This document shows, piece after piece, positions 7,219 through 14,327 of a DNA stretch of 64,000 bases. A program made the position numbers and the translations under genes. The stretch's first letter is position 1. Each line of letters opens with the position of its first letter. Origin of the DNA: an uncultured Campylobacter sp. GTDB lineage: Bacteria; Campylobacterota; Campylobacteria; Campylobacterales; Campylobacteraceae. A model generated the notes under the pieces. It had not been told where the DNA came from. It searched no databases and saw only the letters and a list, made by a program, of their open reading frames with translations. Location: the NCBI RefSeq assembly GCF_938030145.1, contig NZ_CALHGM010000033.1, forward strand, positions 1 to 64,000, given 5' to 3'.

Positions 7219-7657
7219 ATGGGTTACATAGGAGTCTAACCTTCTAAAAGGCGAAGAGATAGTTGCGAAAGCTAAAATTCACTGGGCAGTTTTCATTCCC
7301 GCTATCGTTTTTTTAATCATTGCGTTGCTTATATTTAGCAAAGGCGATCACGAAATTTTCGTCATATTATTTGGAGTTTTTATACTGGCGTTGCTTAAAG
7401 GATTGATTGTTTTTAAAACAAACGAGCTTGCCATTACAAATCAGCGTATAATCGGTAAAGCGGGCTTTGTCAGTCGCGACACCGTAGAGCTGAAATACGA
7501 GAAAATCGAGAGCCTATCTGTGGCGCAAGGCGTCCTTGGGCGAATTTTTGGCTGCGGTACCGTAGTGGTGCGAGGTACCGGCGGCACGGCGGTTAGCTTC
7601 CCGTATATCACCAATCCCGTAGCATTTAAAAACAAAGCGATGGAAAAGATAGGCTAG
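7219..7657 (+). pseudogene. PH-domain (YdbT/bPH2-type) membrane protein, frameshifted at codon 5
   Basis: From the ATG at 7219 (ribosome site AAAGGA) the frame reads MGYIGV and stops at TAA. One base fewer near 7231 would give MGYIESNLLKGEEIV and continue into the long open frame ending at 7657. That frame holds two hydrophobic segments (IHWAVFIPAIVFLIIALLI, and EIFVILFGVFILALLKGLIVF) and a bacterial PH domain (NQRIIGKAGFV, LKYEKIESLSV, GTVVVRGTGG). The long frame has no ATG or GTG start of its own before the PH domain; only a TTG at 7325 inside the membrane segment. It is either a real frameshift mutant, another slippage state, or a sequencing error. Confidence 0.65.
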
Positions 7658-7887
7658 GCTTCACCTTGTATATAAATTCAGATAGATTATAAATCTTACA
7701 TCCTAAATTTATCTCGAAAATAAGTGCGATTGACTAAAATTAAAATTACATCCATCGCACCTTTAAATTTTAATCTAAATAACGTAGTTCAATAAGCACT
7801 GTGTCGTTTTTTTAAAATTCCAAAAAATTTTACCGTCATATTAAGACACCACATTTAGTATTTTATCTAAAATTTTGTTTTTGTCGC

Positions 7888-7893
7888 TATAAT
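7888..7893 (+). promoter_or_regulatory. -10 box TATAAT for tRNA-Glu
   Basis: TATAAT lies 10 nt before the first base of the tRNA at 7904, so transcription should begin just ahead of the tRNA. Confidence 0.6.
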
Positions 7894-7903
7894 GCGGTTC
7901 CTT

Positions 7904-7980
7904 GACCTTTTCGTCTAGTGGCTCAGGACGTTGCATTCTCAGTGCGAAAACGCGTGGTTCAAATCCCGCAAGGGTCGCCA
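7904..7980 (+). tRNA. tRNA-Glu, anticodon CUC, with a bulged T-stem
   Basis: Acceptor GACCTTT pairs with AAGGGTC and CCA is encoded. The D arm is GTC-loop-GAC. Anticodon stem TTGCA/TGCGA closes the loop TTCTCAG, giving anticodon CTC (reads GAG). The T arm is GCGTGG-TTCAAAT-CCCGC: the stem pairs only if one T (GCG-T-GG) is bulged, making the molecule 77 instead of 76 nt. The usual Glu tRNA in the genus reads TTC. It may be a second isoacceptor, a weakened copy, or carry a base-call error. Confidence 0.75.
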
Positions 7981-8035
7981 TTATGGACTTATACAAGCTC
8001 CCTGATTTTAAACGATAAATTTATCTATGATTTTA

Positions 8036-8812
8036 TCATGGACTTTCATACAGCCCATCTGATTTCAAATAATAGATTTTATCCGCGATTTTATCGATGA
8101 AGTTTTTATCGTGCGAGACGATGATCTCGCTTACGTCAAGCTCCGCCAAAATCCCCGCCACACGCTCCTGCATCGCTTCATCAAGCGCCGTCGTAGGCTC
8201 GTCCAGTAGCAGTATCCTAGGCTCGCACACCAGCGCGCCCGCAAGCGCCACCAGCTTTTTCTCGCCGCCGCTTAGATGAAAGGGCACTCGCTCGCGCAGA
8301 TGTTCGATTCCCAAGCGCCGTAGCGTCTCTAGCGCCTTGCGCTCGATCTGCTCTTCGCTTAAAATTTCAAGCTTTTTTAGATGGTCGTTTTTGCTGCCCT
8401 GCCTTAAAATTTCCGCCTTACGACCAAAAAATTTAGAAAAAATTCCACGCCTTTGCTCCACATTTCGTGCTCGTTTTAACCGCTCATTTTGCGCACGCAG
8501 GCTAAATGCGACGTCCTCAAACACGCTCGCGCATAAGAATTGATCGTCGCTGTTTTGAAATAAAAACCCGATCTCGTGGCGAAATTTTACAAAATCCTCC
8601 ACACACTCGAGCTTCTCACCGAAAAGCTCGATTTCGCCCTCGTCCCATTGCCTTAGGCCGCCTAAAATTTGAAGCAGGCTCGTCTTGCCCTGCCCGTTCG
8701 CGCCCAAGATCGCCACTTTTTCCTTATGCCCTACGCTCAAATTTACGCCGCGAAAAATTTCTCGCTCGCCGTTTTTAGCACTTATTCCATACGCCTTAAG
8801 CGAACAGCTCAT
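8036..8812 (-). CDS. nikO: Nickel/cobalt ECF transporter ATPase
   Basis: A 258-residue ABC ATPase that powers Ni2+/Co2+ uptake with the NikM/NikQ membrane parts. Walker A is GANGQGKTS near residue 40, the Q-loop region is FLFQNSDDQFLCASVFEDV, the signature is HLSGGEKK, Walker B is RILLLDEPT, and the switch His is in IIVSHDKN. Residues about 108-150 contain an extra charged segment (RRGIFSKFFGRKAEIL and so on) not typical of CbiO-type ATPases. It overlaps nikQ by ATGA, so translation is coupled. It is the last gene of the operon. Confidence 0.85.
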   Translation of the reverse strand: MSCSLKAYGISAKNGEREIFRGVNLSVGHKEKVAILGANGQGKTSLLQILGGLRQWDEGEIELFGEKLECVEDFVKFRHEIGFLFQNSDDQFLCASVFEDVAFSLRAQNERLKRARNVEQRRGIFSKFFGRKAEILRQGSKNDHLKKLEILSEEQIERKALETLRRLGIEHLRERVPFHLSGGEKKLVALAGALVCEPRILLLDEPTTALDEAMQERVAGILAELDVSEIIVSHDKNFIDKIADKIYYLKSDGLYESP

Positions 8813-9456
8813 AAGATAGCTCCGATTTTAACAGATACGCACGCCAGTACGAACGCCAAAAATGAGGCCTCCGAGACGCCCAAACCATCGTGACGTTCGT
8901 AAAATAGCCTACCGCAAAAGCCTCGCGCGCTCATCACCAGGCTTAAATTTCTTGCTTGCTCAAGCGCCGAAATCGCTAAAATTCCCACTAAATTTGCATA
9001 AATTTTATAGGTGAAAATTCCGCTCGTCCCCACAAATCCGCGCATCCGCAAAAGAGCTTGCAGTCTCGCCAGATCCGAGCGTAAAAAATTTACGAATCGC
9101 CCGCAGCAATACACCAAAGAGCTTAGCTTTTCGCCGAGCCCAAGCCCGTAAAATCCGCGCGCGAAAAAATATTCATCCTTGCCGTAAAATAGCAAAATCG
9201 CAAACGCCATTATCAAATTCGCGCGCAAAAATATCACACCCGCAAGCTCGTAGTTGCCGACTATGGCGGGGCTTAACGCGCTTAAAATAGCAAAGATATT
9301 TAATACTGCAAGCCTTGTGCAGACCGCACGCGCAATCGAAATTTTAAGCGCAAAAAGAAGTAGCGGCGGGGCAAAAAACGCTGCGTAAAGCTGCCCGCTA
9401 AGTCCGACGCCGAAGCTGAATATAAAAAACGCGAGCAGTGATACGGCGGGGCTCAT
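8809..9456 (-). CDS. nikQ: Nickel/cobalt ECF transporter transmembrane protein
   Basis: A CbiQ/NikQ-type T component, multi-spanning, linking the ATPase to NikM. I place the start at the ATG complementary to 9454-9456 (MSPAVSLLAFF), which gives the ATGA overlap with nikL seen at every other junction of the operon, rather than at an upstream codon giving a 64-nt overlap. The length is then 216 residues. Motifs near residues 130-170 (RFVNFLRSDLARLQALLRMRG) match the cytoplasmic coupling region with A-R-G-type signature (MSARGF) later. Confidence 0.8.
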   Translation of the reverse strand: MSPAVSLLAFFIFSFGVGLSGQLYAAFFAPPLLLFALKISIARAVCTRLAVLNIFAILSALSPAIVGNYELAGVIFLRANLIMAFAILLFYGKDEYFFARGFYGLGLGEKLSSLVYCCGRFVNFLRSDLARLQALLRMRGFVGTSGIFTYKIYANLVGILAISALEQARNLSLVMSARGFCGRLFYERHDGLGVSEASFLAFVLACVSVKIGAIL

Positions 9457-10094
9457 TTGCGCGCTCTTTTCGCTAGCCACATCAAAGCAAAAAAGCCGAA
9501 AATCAAGGCCAAACAAAGCGCGATTTTAGGCGCCTCAGCGGACTGGCTTTGAAACGCCATGCTCCTAATATCGCTCTTAGAGCTTTCTTTCGGCGAGATG
9601 CTTTGCGAGGCGGAATTTTCCAAAGGCTCGGAAGCGCTTGAAATTTTATTTTCAGGCGTACTAGCTTTCGGCGCGATATTTTCGGGCGCGCTGCCTTCGG
9701 ACGCAGAATTTTTAGCGGCATTCAAATTTTGCGGCACAGGATTTTTAGAAACGTCAGAATTTTGTGGCGTGGAATTTTCAGGATCACCGGAATTCTGCGG
9801 CGTAAAGTCCTCGGCGCTAAATTCCATCTGCGCGCCGTGCCCTGCACCTCCGTAAATTTGAATAGTAAAATTTTTAGCGGGTATTCGTATACTCGCAAGT
9901 CCCTCTTTATCGGTCCTAGTGCGCAAAATTTCGCGCCCGTCCGCGCTAATTAAAACTTCGCAATCCATGCAGGGAGAATTTTTATAAAAATAGCTATAAA
10001 TCTCCACCTTATCGCCCTCTTGAGTCGCAAAAAGATGAAGCGCATGCGAAAATGCGAAGGAGCTCAAAACCGCTAAGAAAAATAGCGTTCTCAT
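9453..10094 (-). CDS. nikL: NikL-like periplasmic/membrane component of nickel ECF transporter
   Basis: A 213-residue protein. The signal peptide (residues about 1-19, ALHLFA) is followed by a small beta domain (VEIYSYFYKNSPCMDCEVLIS, TDKEGLASIRIPAKNFTIQI), a His-containing GGAGHGAQMEF, a long low-complexity linker (about residues 98-175, repeated PQNS/PEN/SAS words) and one C-terminal membrane segment. The domain order fits NikL (a CbiN/DUF4198-related accessory protein). The linker is far longer than usual and resembles the inserts found in other genes of this window. ATGA overlap with nikM. Confidence 0.7.
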   Translation of the reverse strand: MRTLFFLAVLSSFAFSHALHLFATQEGDKVEIYSYFYKNSPCMDCEVLISADGREILRTRTDKEGLASIRIPAKNFTIQIYGGAGHGAQMEFSAEDFTPQNSGDPENSTPQNSDVSKNPVPQNLNAAKNSASEGSAPENIAPKASTPENKISSASEPLENSASQSISPKESSKSDIRSMAFQSQSAEAPKIALCLALIFGFFALMWLAKRARK

Positions 10095-10690
10095 CGTCTC
10101 TGTCCGCCGTAAAATTTCGCAATAAAGCTAAGCGCAAAAAGGGTGATGATTCCTTCCAAAACAGCTAGAATTGCGCCTTCGAGCGAGATGAGCGTCGCGA
10201 TAGCAAAAAACTCCCGTCCGCTGATGAAAAGCACGAGATCAAGAAGCAGCATCGAGCAGACGATCGGCACGAAACCCGCCAAAAATAGATAAATTTTTTG
10301 CGTGCGCGCTTTTAGCTCTTGCGCTTTTGAGGCGGCGGCAAAGAGCCCGCCCAAAACCGCCGGAAAGCCGATGACTGCGGTATTTACGCCGAGCACGCTA
10401 AGCCCTCCGAAGCCGAAAAACACCCCTTGCAAAAACAGCGCGACGAAAATCGCCAAGATCGCGCGCGAGCCCAAAAATGCGCCCACGAGCCCGCTTAGCA
10501 TCAGGTGCATGGAGCTGACGCCCACGGGCAGGTGCACGAAAGAGGCGACGAAAAACAGCGCGCTAAAACATGCGATCCTAGGGATCTCAGACTGCCTTAC
10601 GCGCCATAAAATCGCCGCTACCGCAGGCGCCGTAACCGCCCAGCCTGCGAGTAGCACGGGCGCGCTCAAAACTCCTTCGCTAATGTGCAC
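10091..10690 (-). CDS. nikM: Nickel/cobalt ECF transporter substrate-binding membrane protein
   Basis: A 199-residue CbiM/NikM S-component. The N-terminus MHISEGVLS is diagnostic: the mature Met-His amino terminus and downstream His (VHLPVGVSSMHLMLSG) chelate Ni2+ or Co2+. Several membrane segments follow. The start is GTG at 10690, preceded by AAAGGAGG, the best ribosome site in the operon. Ribosomes ending the upstream repeat ORF (stop at 10680) would also pass over this start. Confidence 0.9.
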   Translation of the reverse strand: MHISEGVLSAPVLLAGWAVTAPAVAAILWRVRQSEIPRIACFSALFFVASFVHLPVGVSSMHLMLSGLVGAFLGSRAILAIFVALFLQGVFFGFGGLSVLGVNTAVIGFPAVLGGLFAAASKAQELKARTQKIYLFLAGFVPIVCSMLLLDLVLFISGREFFAIATLISLEGAILAVLEGIITLFALSFIAKFYGGQRR

Positions 10691-11393
10691 GGCTCGCCTC
10701 CTTTAAATCGCCCCTGTTTTTTAGACGCGCAAAAATGCAGGAGCTAGATAAATTTAAGGCATTTGCGACCTTTGCGATAATCGCTTTGATTGCTACAGAT
10801 CTTGCTTTTACGGCTTTTGCCGCGGCAAAATTTGCGGCTGTAAAACTCACAGCTTGCGTCCTATCTGCGGCGGCTGTCAGCGCAAGACTCGGAGCGGTCT
10901 CAGAGCTGCTTGCGGAACCAGTAAATTTGATAAATTTTACAGCTCGCATGGCGCAAGAATTTTCGCTCGCTACTTTTGTAAGAGCGACAAGCGGATTTTG
11001 CGACGCAAAATTTAAAGCCCTGATCGATCTCGGCGCAGTGCTCGCGCGGCAAAACAGAGCTTGCGAAATTTTAAAAGGCAGGGCTTGCAAAATTTCAAAA
11101 AACGAAATTTTGCGCGCGGGTATTTTACGCTCGTAAATCCACGGATGTGAAATTTTACGACTCGAAGCTACTAAGAGCGGATTCCTACCGAGCAAAATTC
11201 CACGCAGCAGAGCTTCGTTACTTAAAATTTTACTCGGCGAAATTTTGTCATTTAAAATTTTATCCGCAAAATTCGCTGGAAATTCTACACCCAAAAGCAA
11301 AACGCGCGAAAATAAAATTTCAAAGCCCTGCTCAACCGTAAATTTAAATTTATCCGCAGCCGCGCAAATTTCGCCCGAAAAAAGAGATCTCAC
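10680..11393 (-). CDS. Repeat-derived ORF bridging nikK and nikM (doubtful gene)
   Basis: A 237-codon open frame begins with GTG 12 nt after the nikK stop (GGGGAG upstream) and ends 11 nt inside nikM. It fits the operon gap exactly. No family is recognised. It holds pentad-spaced KI words (residues about 45-65: DKILN DKISP SKILS) produced by AAAATT every 15 nt, and Ala/Ser-rich parts. It could be a real fast-evolving protein or repeat DNA kept free of stops so that translation carries through to nikM. Confidence 0.35.
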   Translation of the reverse strand: MRSLFSGEICAAADKFKFTVEQGFEILFSRVLLLGVEFPANFADKILNDKISPSKILSNEALLRGILLGRNPLLVASSRKISHPWIYERKIPARKISFFEILQALPFKISQALFCRASTAPRSIRALNFASQNPLVALTKVASENSCAMRAVKFIKFTGSASSSETAPSLALTAAADRTQAVSFTAANFAAAKAVKARSVAIKAIIAKVANALNLSSSCIFARLKNRGDLKEASRAH

Positions 11394-11405
11394 CGAGCCG
11401 CTCCC

Positions 11406-12155
11406 CTATTTTTTCAGCTCGTCTGCCTTGATCCAAAGCACGGCTCCCAGCTCATTTACGGGCTGCTCGCTTCCTTTGGCGGCTTCCTCCTCGCTAAGAG
11501 CCGCAAAGCCCCACCAGCCGGCAACCGGCATCACGAAGCTAAACTCGCCCGCGCCGTTGGTTTTAACGACCTGCGTGACATGCGCCTCGCTAGGGGCTTT
11601 GTAGCCTTTATCGTTATATAGCTCGATCTCCACGTCCGCGCCTGGGACGGGCCTTCCGTGCAATAAAAAAACTCCGCTAAATATCTCGCCCGCATACAGC
11701 GCATAAGGCCGCACTAGCGGTACGATCTCTGCCTCTAGCCCGAGCGGCTTATCCCAGCCTTCGCCCGCGCCGTAAGCATCGACGTAGGTTTTGGTGATAT
11801 GGCGGATCATCTTGCGCTCAGCCGGCTCGGCATAGGGTTTCGGATCGAAATAAAACGCTAAAAGCGATGGCTTGTCAGCTTTAAATTCCGCCGTGAAATA
11901 GGAATTTTCACTCTTTTTCTGCTCTTTTAGGCTGCCTAGGAGCGATTTTTTCTCGCCGTCAATAAAAACGCCGAATTCTGCAGGCTTTTGTAGATTCATA
12001 GACTCCTGTAAAAACGGATGGGAGAATTCCAAATTTAGCTTTAAAGTAGCATCTTTTTGATCCTCTACGACATTTTTATCCGTTGTAAGAACGCCAAAAT
12101 GCGCGAATGCAAGGCTCGCCGCAAAAATTCCCAAAAAAGCAAATTTTGCCTTCAT
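11406..12155 (-). CDS. nikK: NikK-like periplasmic DUF4198 protein of the nickel transporter
   Basis: A 249-residue protein with signal peptide (residues 1-18, FAHFGVL; the first mature residues include His). DUF4198-type beta-sandwich features are the early SHPFLQ, then VDAYGAGEGWDKPLGLEAEIVPL, LYAGEIFSGVFLLHGRPVPGADVEI and a C-terminal NGAGEFSFVMPVAGWWGF. NikK proteins deliver or bind Ni2+ in the periplasm for the NikMQO pump. It is the first gene of the operon and is preceded by a 27-bp inverted repeat overlapping its ribosome site. Confidence 0.75.
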   Translation of the reverse strand: MKAKFAFLGIFAASLAFAHFGVLTTDKNVVEDQKDATLKLNLEFSHPFLQESMNLQKPAEFGVFIDGEKKSLLGSLKEQKKSENSYFTAEFKADKPSLLAFYFDPKPYAEPAERKMIRHITKTYVDAYGAGEGWDKPLGLEAEIVPLVRPYALYAGEIFSGVFLLHGRPVPGADVEIELYNDKGYKAPSEAHVTQVVKTNGAGEFSFVMPVAGWWGFAALSEEEAAKGSEQPVNELGAVLWIKADELKK

Positions 12156-12182
12156 GTAATACCTTTCATAATAAAATATTAC
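12156..12182 (-). promoter_or_regulatory. Putative NikR-type operator upstream of nikK
   Basis: GTAATA (12156-12161), 15 nt, TATTAC (12177-12182) form a perfect 6-15-6 inverted repeat touching the nikK start codon. NikR operators are widely spaced half-sites of this kind (E. coli GTATGA-N16-TCATAC). The assignment is inference from gene context and geometry. Confidence 0.45.
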
Positions 12183-12295
12183 GGAATTGTATCACTTTTT
12201 TTCATCCGTATTGCTTAAATGTGGGTTTATTTTGAGTATTTAAAGCAAACTTTAGTTAAAATGTCGCAATTTAAATTACCAAAAAGAGGCAGAAA

Positions 12296-13546
12296 ATGAT
12301 AAATTTAAAACTTATCGAGACGAATTTCGACGAATTTAATAAAAAACTCATCGCCAAAAAAGTCCCGCCGCAAACTCTGCAATCGCTACTGGATGCCTAC
12401 AACGAGCTAAAATCCAAAAAGAGCGATCTTGAAAACCTCCAAGCCGTGCAAAATGCAAAGAGCAAGGAGCTCGGCCTCGCCGCGCGCGAGGGCAAAGACG
12501 TAGGCGCGCTAAAATCTCAGCTTGAGGAAAACAAGCAAAAGATCCAAAACCTAAGCGAGCTCGTAAATGAGCGCGAACAAAGCTTAGAAGCGATCGCCGC
12601 GTGCGTACCGAATATCATCGACGACGACGTACCGATCGGTGCGGACGAGAACGAAAACGTCTGTATCAAAAAGGTACTTGATCCGCGCACGTTCGACTTC
12701 GCGCCCAAGCAGCACTTCGAGCTCGGCGAGGGGCTGGGATGGCTTGATTTCGAGCGCGGCGTCAAACTCAGCGGTAGCCGCTTTACCGCGATCCGAGGTC
12801 TTGGCGCAAAACTGAATATGGCTCTCATCAATTACATGATTGAATTTAACAACTCGCGCGGTTTCGAGCTCGTAAATATGCCGTTTTTGGTGCGCGATCA
12901 GATCCTCTACGGCACGGGTCAGCTGCCTAAATTTAAAGACGACCTCTACCGCGTTGACGACGAGGAGCAAAACCTCTACCTCATCCCTACGAGCGAGGTT
13001 ACGGCGACGAATCTCTTTAACGATGAAATTTTACGCAGCGAGGAGCTGCCGATCAAGCTCACCAGCTACAGCCACTGCTTTCGCAAGGAAGCGGGCTCGG
13101 CGGGGCGCGATACGCGCGGCATGATCCGCCAGCACCAGTTCGAAAAGGTCGAGCTCGTCGCCATCACGCGCCCCGAAGATAGCGCAAAGATGCTTGAGGA
13201 GATGATTTCATGCGCGAGCGATATGCTAAGCAGCCTTGGTCTTCCGCACAGACACATGCTGCTTTGCAGCGGCGATCTTGGCTTTAGCGCCGCAAAGACC
13301 GTGGATTTGGAGGTTTGGCTACCGGGGCAGAACCAATACCGAGAGATCAGCTCGATCAGCAACTGTCGCGATTTTCAGGCGCGCAGAGCCAAGATCCGCT
13401 TCAAAGACGGCAAGAAAAACAGCCTCGTTCACACGCTAAACGGCTCCTCGCTCGCGGTCGGTCGCACGCTGATCGCGGTGATGGAAAACTACCAGCGCAA
13501 GGACGGCAGCATCGAAATCCCGCGCGTTTTAGAAAAATATATGTAG
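12296..13546 (+). CDS. serS: Seryl-tRNA synthetase
   Basis: A 416-residue class II aminoacyl-tRNA synthetase charging tRNA-Ser (and tRNA-Sec). The N-terminal coiled-coil arm (residues about 1-110, with DAYNELKSKKSDLENLQ) binds the tRNA long arm. Motif 2 is SHCFRKEAGSAGRDTRGMIRQHQFEKVE and motif 3 is NGSSLAVGRTLIAVMENYQ. Full length, ATG start with AAAAGAGGC upstream. In C. jejuni serS sits next to trpS (from memory); here it precedes a repeat ORF and nadD instead. Confidence 0.95.
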   Translation: MINLKLIETNFDEFNKKLIAKKVPPQTLQSLLDAYNELKSKKSDLENLQAVQNAKSKELGLAAREGKDVGALKSQLEENKQKIQNLSELVNEREQSLEAIAACVPNIIDDDVPIGADENENVCIKKVLDPRTFDFAPKQHFELGEGLGWLDFERGVKLSGSRFTAIRGLGAKLNMALINYMIEFNNSRGFELVNMPFLVRDQILYGTGQLPKFKDDLYRVDDEEQNLYLIPTSEVTATNLFNDEILRSEELPIKLTSYSHCFRKEAGSAGRDTRGMIRQHQFEKVELVAITRPEDSAKMLEEMISCASDMLSSLGLPHRHMLLCSGDLGFSAAKTVDLEVWLPGQNQYREISSISNCRDFQARRAKIRFKDGKKNSLVHTLNGSSLAVGRTLIAVMENYQRKDGSIEIPRVLEKYM

Positions 13547-13553
13547 GCGGCCC

Positions 13554-14327
13554 GTGCGAAAGCCCTACAAAAACTCAAATTTTAATGCCCGCTTCGCAGC
13601 TGCGGGATTTTGCGCTGCAAAATTTAAGAAACGCGGCGTTAAATTTTTCGCGCCGCAAAACGCAAGATTTTTTGCAACAAAATTTAGTAGCACGAAATTT
13701 TGCGGCGCAGAGCCCAGGGCTCACGATGCCGCGCTTCGCGGTTTTAAATTTTGCAATGAAACGCTTCTTCATACGCGACAAATTCGGCAATCACGGCACT
13801 CGCATTTTAAATTTCACGGCGCGAAATTTACGACCTACGGAACGGAATTTTTAGGGGCGAACTTTCGTGGCGCGGAATTCTGCAAATCAAAATTTATGGC
13901 ACGCGGCGTCAAATTTTACAAAGCAGAATTGCGCGAGACGGATTTTTTAGCTCGCATTGCGAAATTTTATGCGGCTAAATTTCACGGCGCGAAATTTCAC
14001 GAGATGAAGTTCCAGACGCCAAATTTAGAGCTTAAAATGAAATTTAACGCAGCGAAATTCGGCGAGGTAAAATTCCGCGATGGCGCGCTTTTTAAATTTA
14101 TCGCCGCAAAAGGGCTGCGACGCAGTCCTAGCCTTTACGCCGCCACGCCCTTTAAATTTATCGCGCTGCAAAACGCGGGATTTTTTGCAACAAAATTCAG
14201 CGAAACGGAATTTTGCGGCGTAAAATTTCATAAAACAAGATTACGTCGCGCAAAATTTTATACCGCGGAATTTGTGGCGAAGTGCGAGAAATTTCGCGGC
14301 GCGGAGCGGCACGGAGCGGGTGCGTGA
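13554..14327 (+). CDS. Pentapeptide-repeat-like ORF bridging serS and nadD
   Basis: A 257-codon frame starts at GTG, 7 nt after the serS stop, and ends TGA overlapping the nadD GTG by the pattern GTGA. The middle is built of pentads with a central Phe or Leu, for example GANFRGAEFCKSKF and AKFYAAKFHGAKFHEMKF. The positions before Phe are Lys, Glu, Asp or Asn, and two before it mostly Ala, Ser, Thr or Val. This matches pentapeptide-repeat proteins (right-handed quadrilateral beta-helix) better than chance. However, the same DNA word occurs in spacers with no open frame, so it may be only repeat DNA. No ribosome site is evident. Confidence 0.4.
   Translation: MRKPYKNSNFNARFAAAGFCAAKFKKRGVKFFAPQNARFFATKFSSTKFCGAEPRAHDAALRGFKFCNETLLHTRQIRQSRHSHFKFHGAKFTTYGTEFLGANFRGAEFCKSKFMARGVKFYKAELRETDFLARIAKFYAAKFHGAKFHEMKFQTPNLELKMKFNAAKFGEVKFRDGALFKFIAAKGLRRSPSLYAATPFKFIALQNAGFFATKFSETEFCGVKFHKTRLRRAKFYTAEFVAKCEKFRGAERHGAGA
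13809..14075 (+). repeat. 15-nt periodic AAATTT repeat series
   Basis: In-frame [AAA/GAA/GAT/AAC/AAT/AAG][TTT/TTC/TTG/TTA] codon pairs start at 13809, 13824, 13845, 13860, 13875, 13890, 13911, 13926, 13941, 13962, 13977, 13992, 14007, 14022, 14040, 14055 and 14070. Steps are 15 nt except 21, 21, 21 and 18. The unit is close to GCG-AAA-TTT-CAC-GGC and is nearly palindromic, so both strands can encode K-F pentads. Confidence 0.8.

Noticed and set aside
7724..7760. GTGCGAT...ATCGCAC inverted repeat after the PH-domain gene
   Set aside because: A 7-bp stem with a 23-base loop and no T-run is too weak to call a terminator or operator.
11147..11341. Plus-strand K-F pentad ORF opposite the nikK-nikM bridging ORF
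   Set aside because: The near-palindromic repeat makes both strands look pentad-like; the minus-strand frame is the one tied to the operon.
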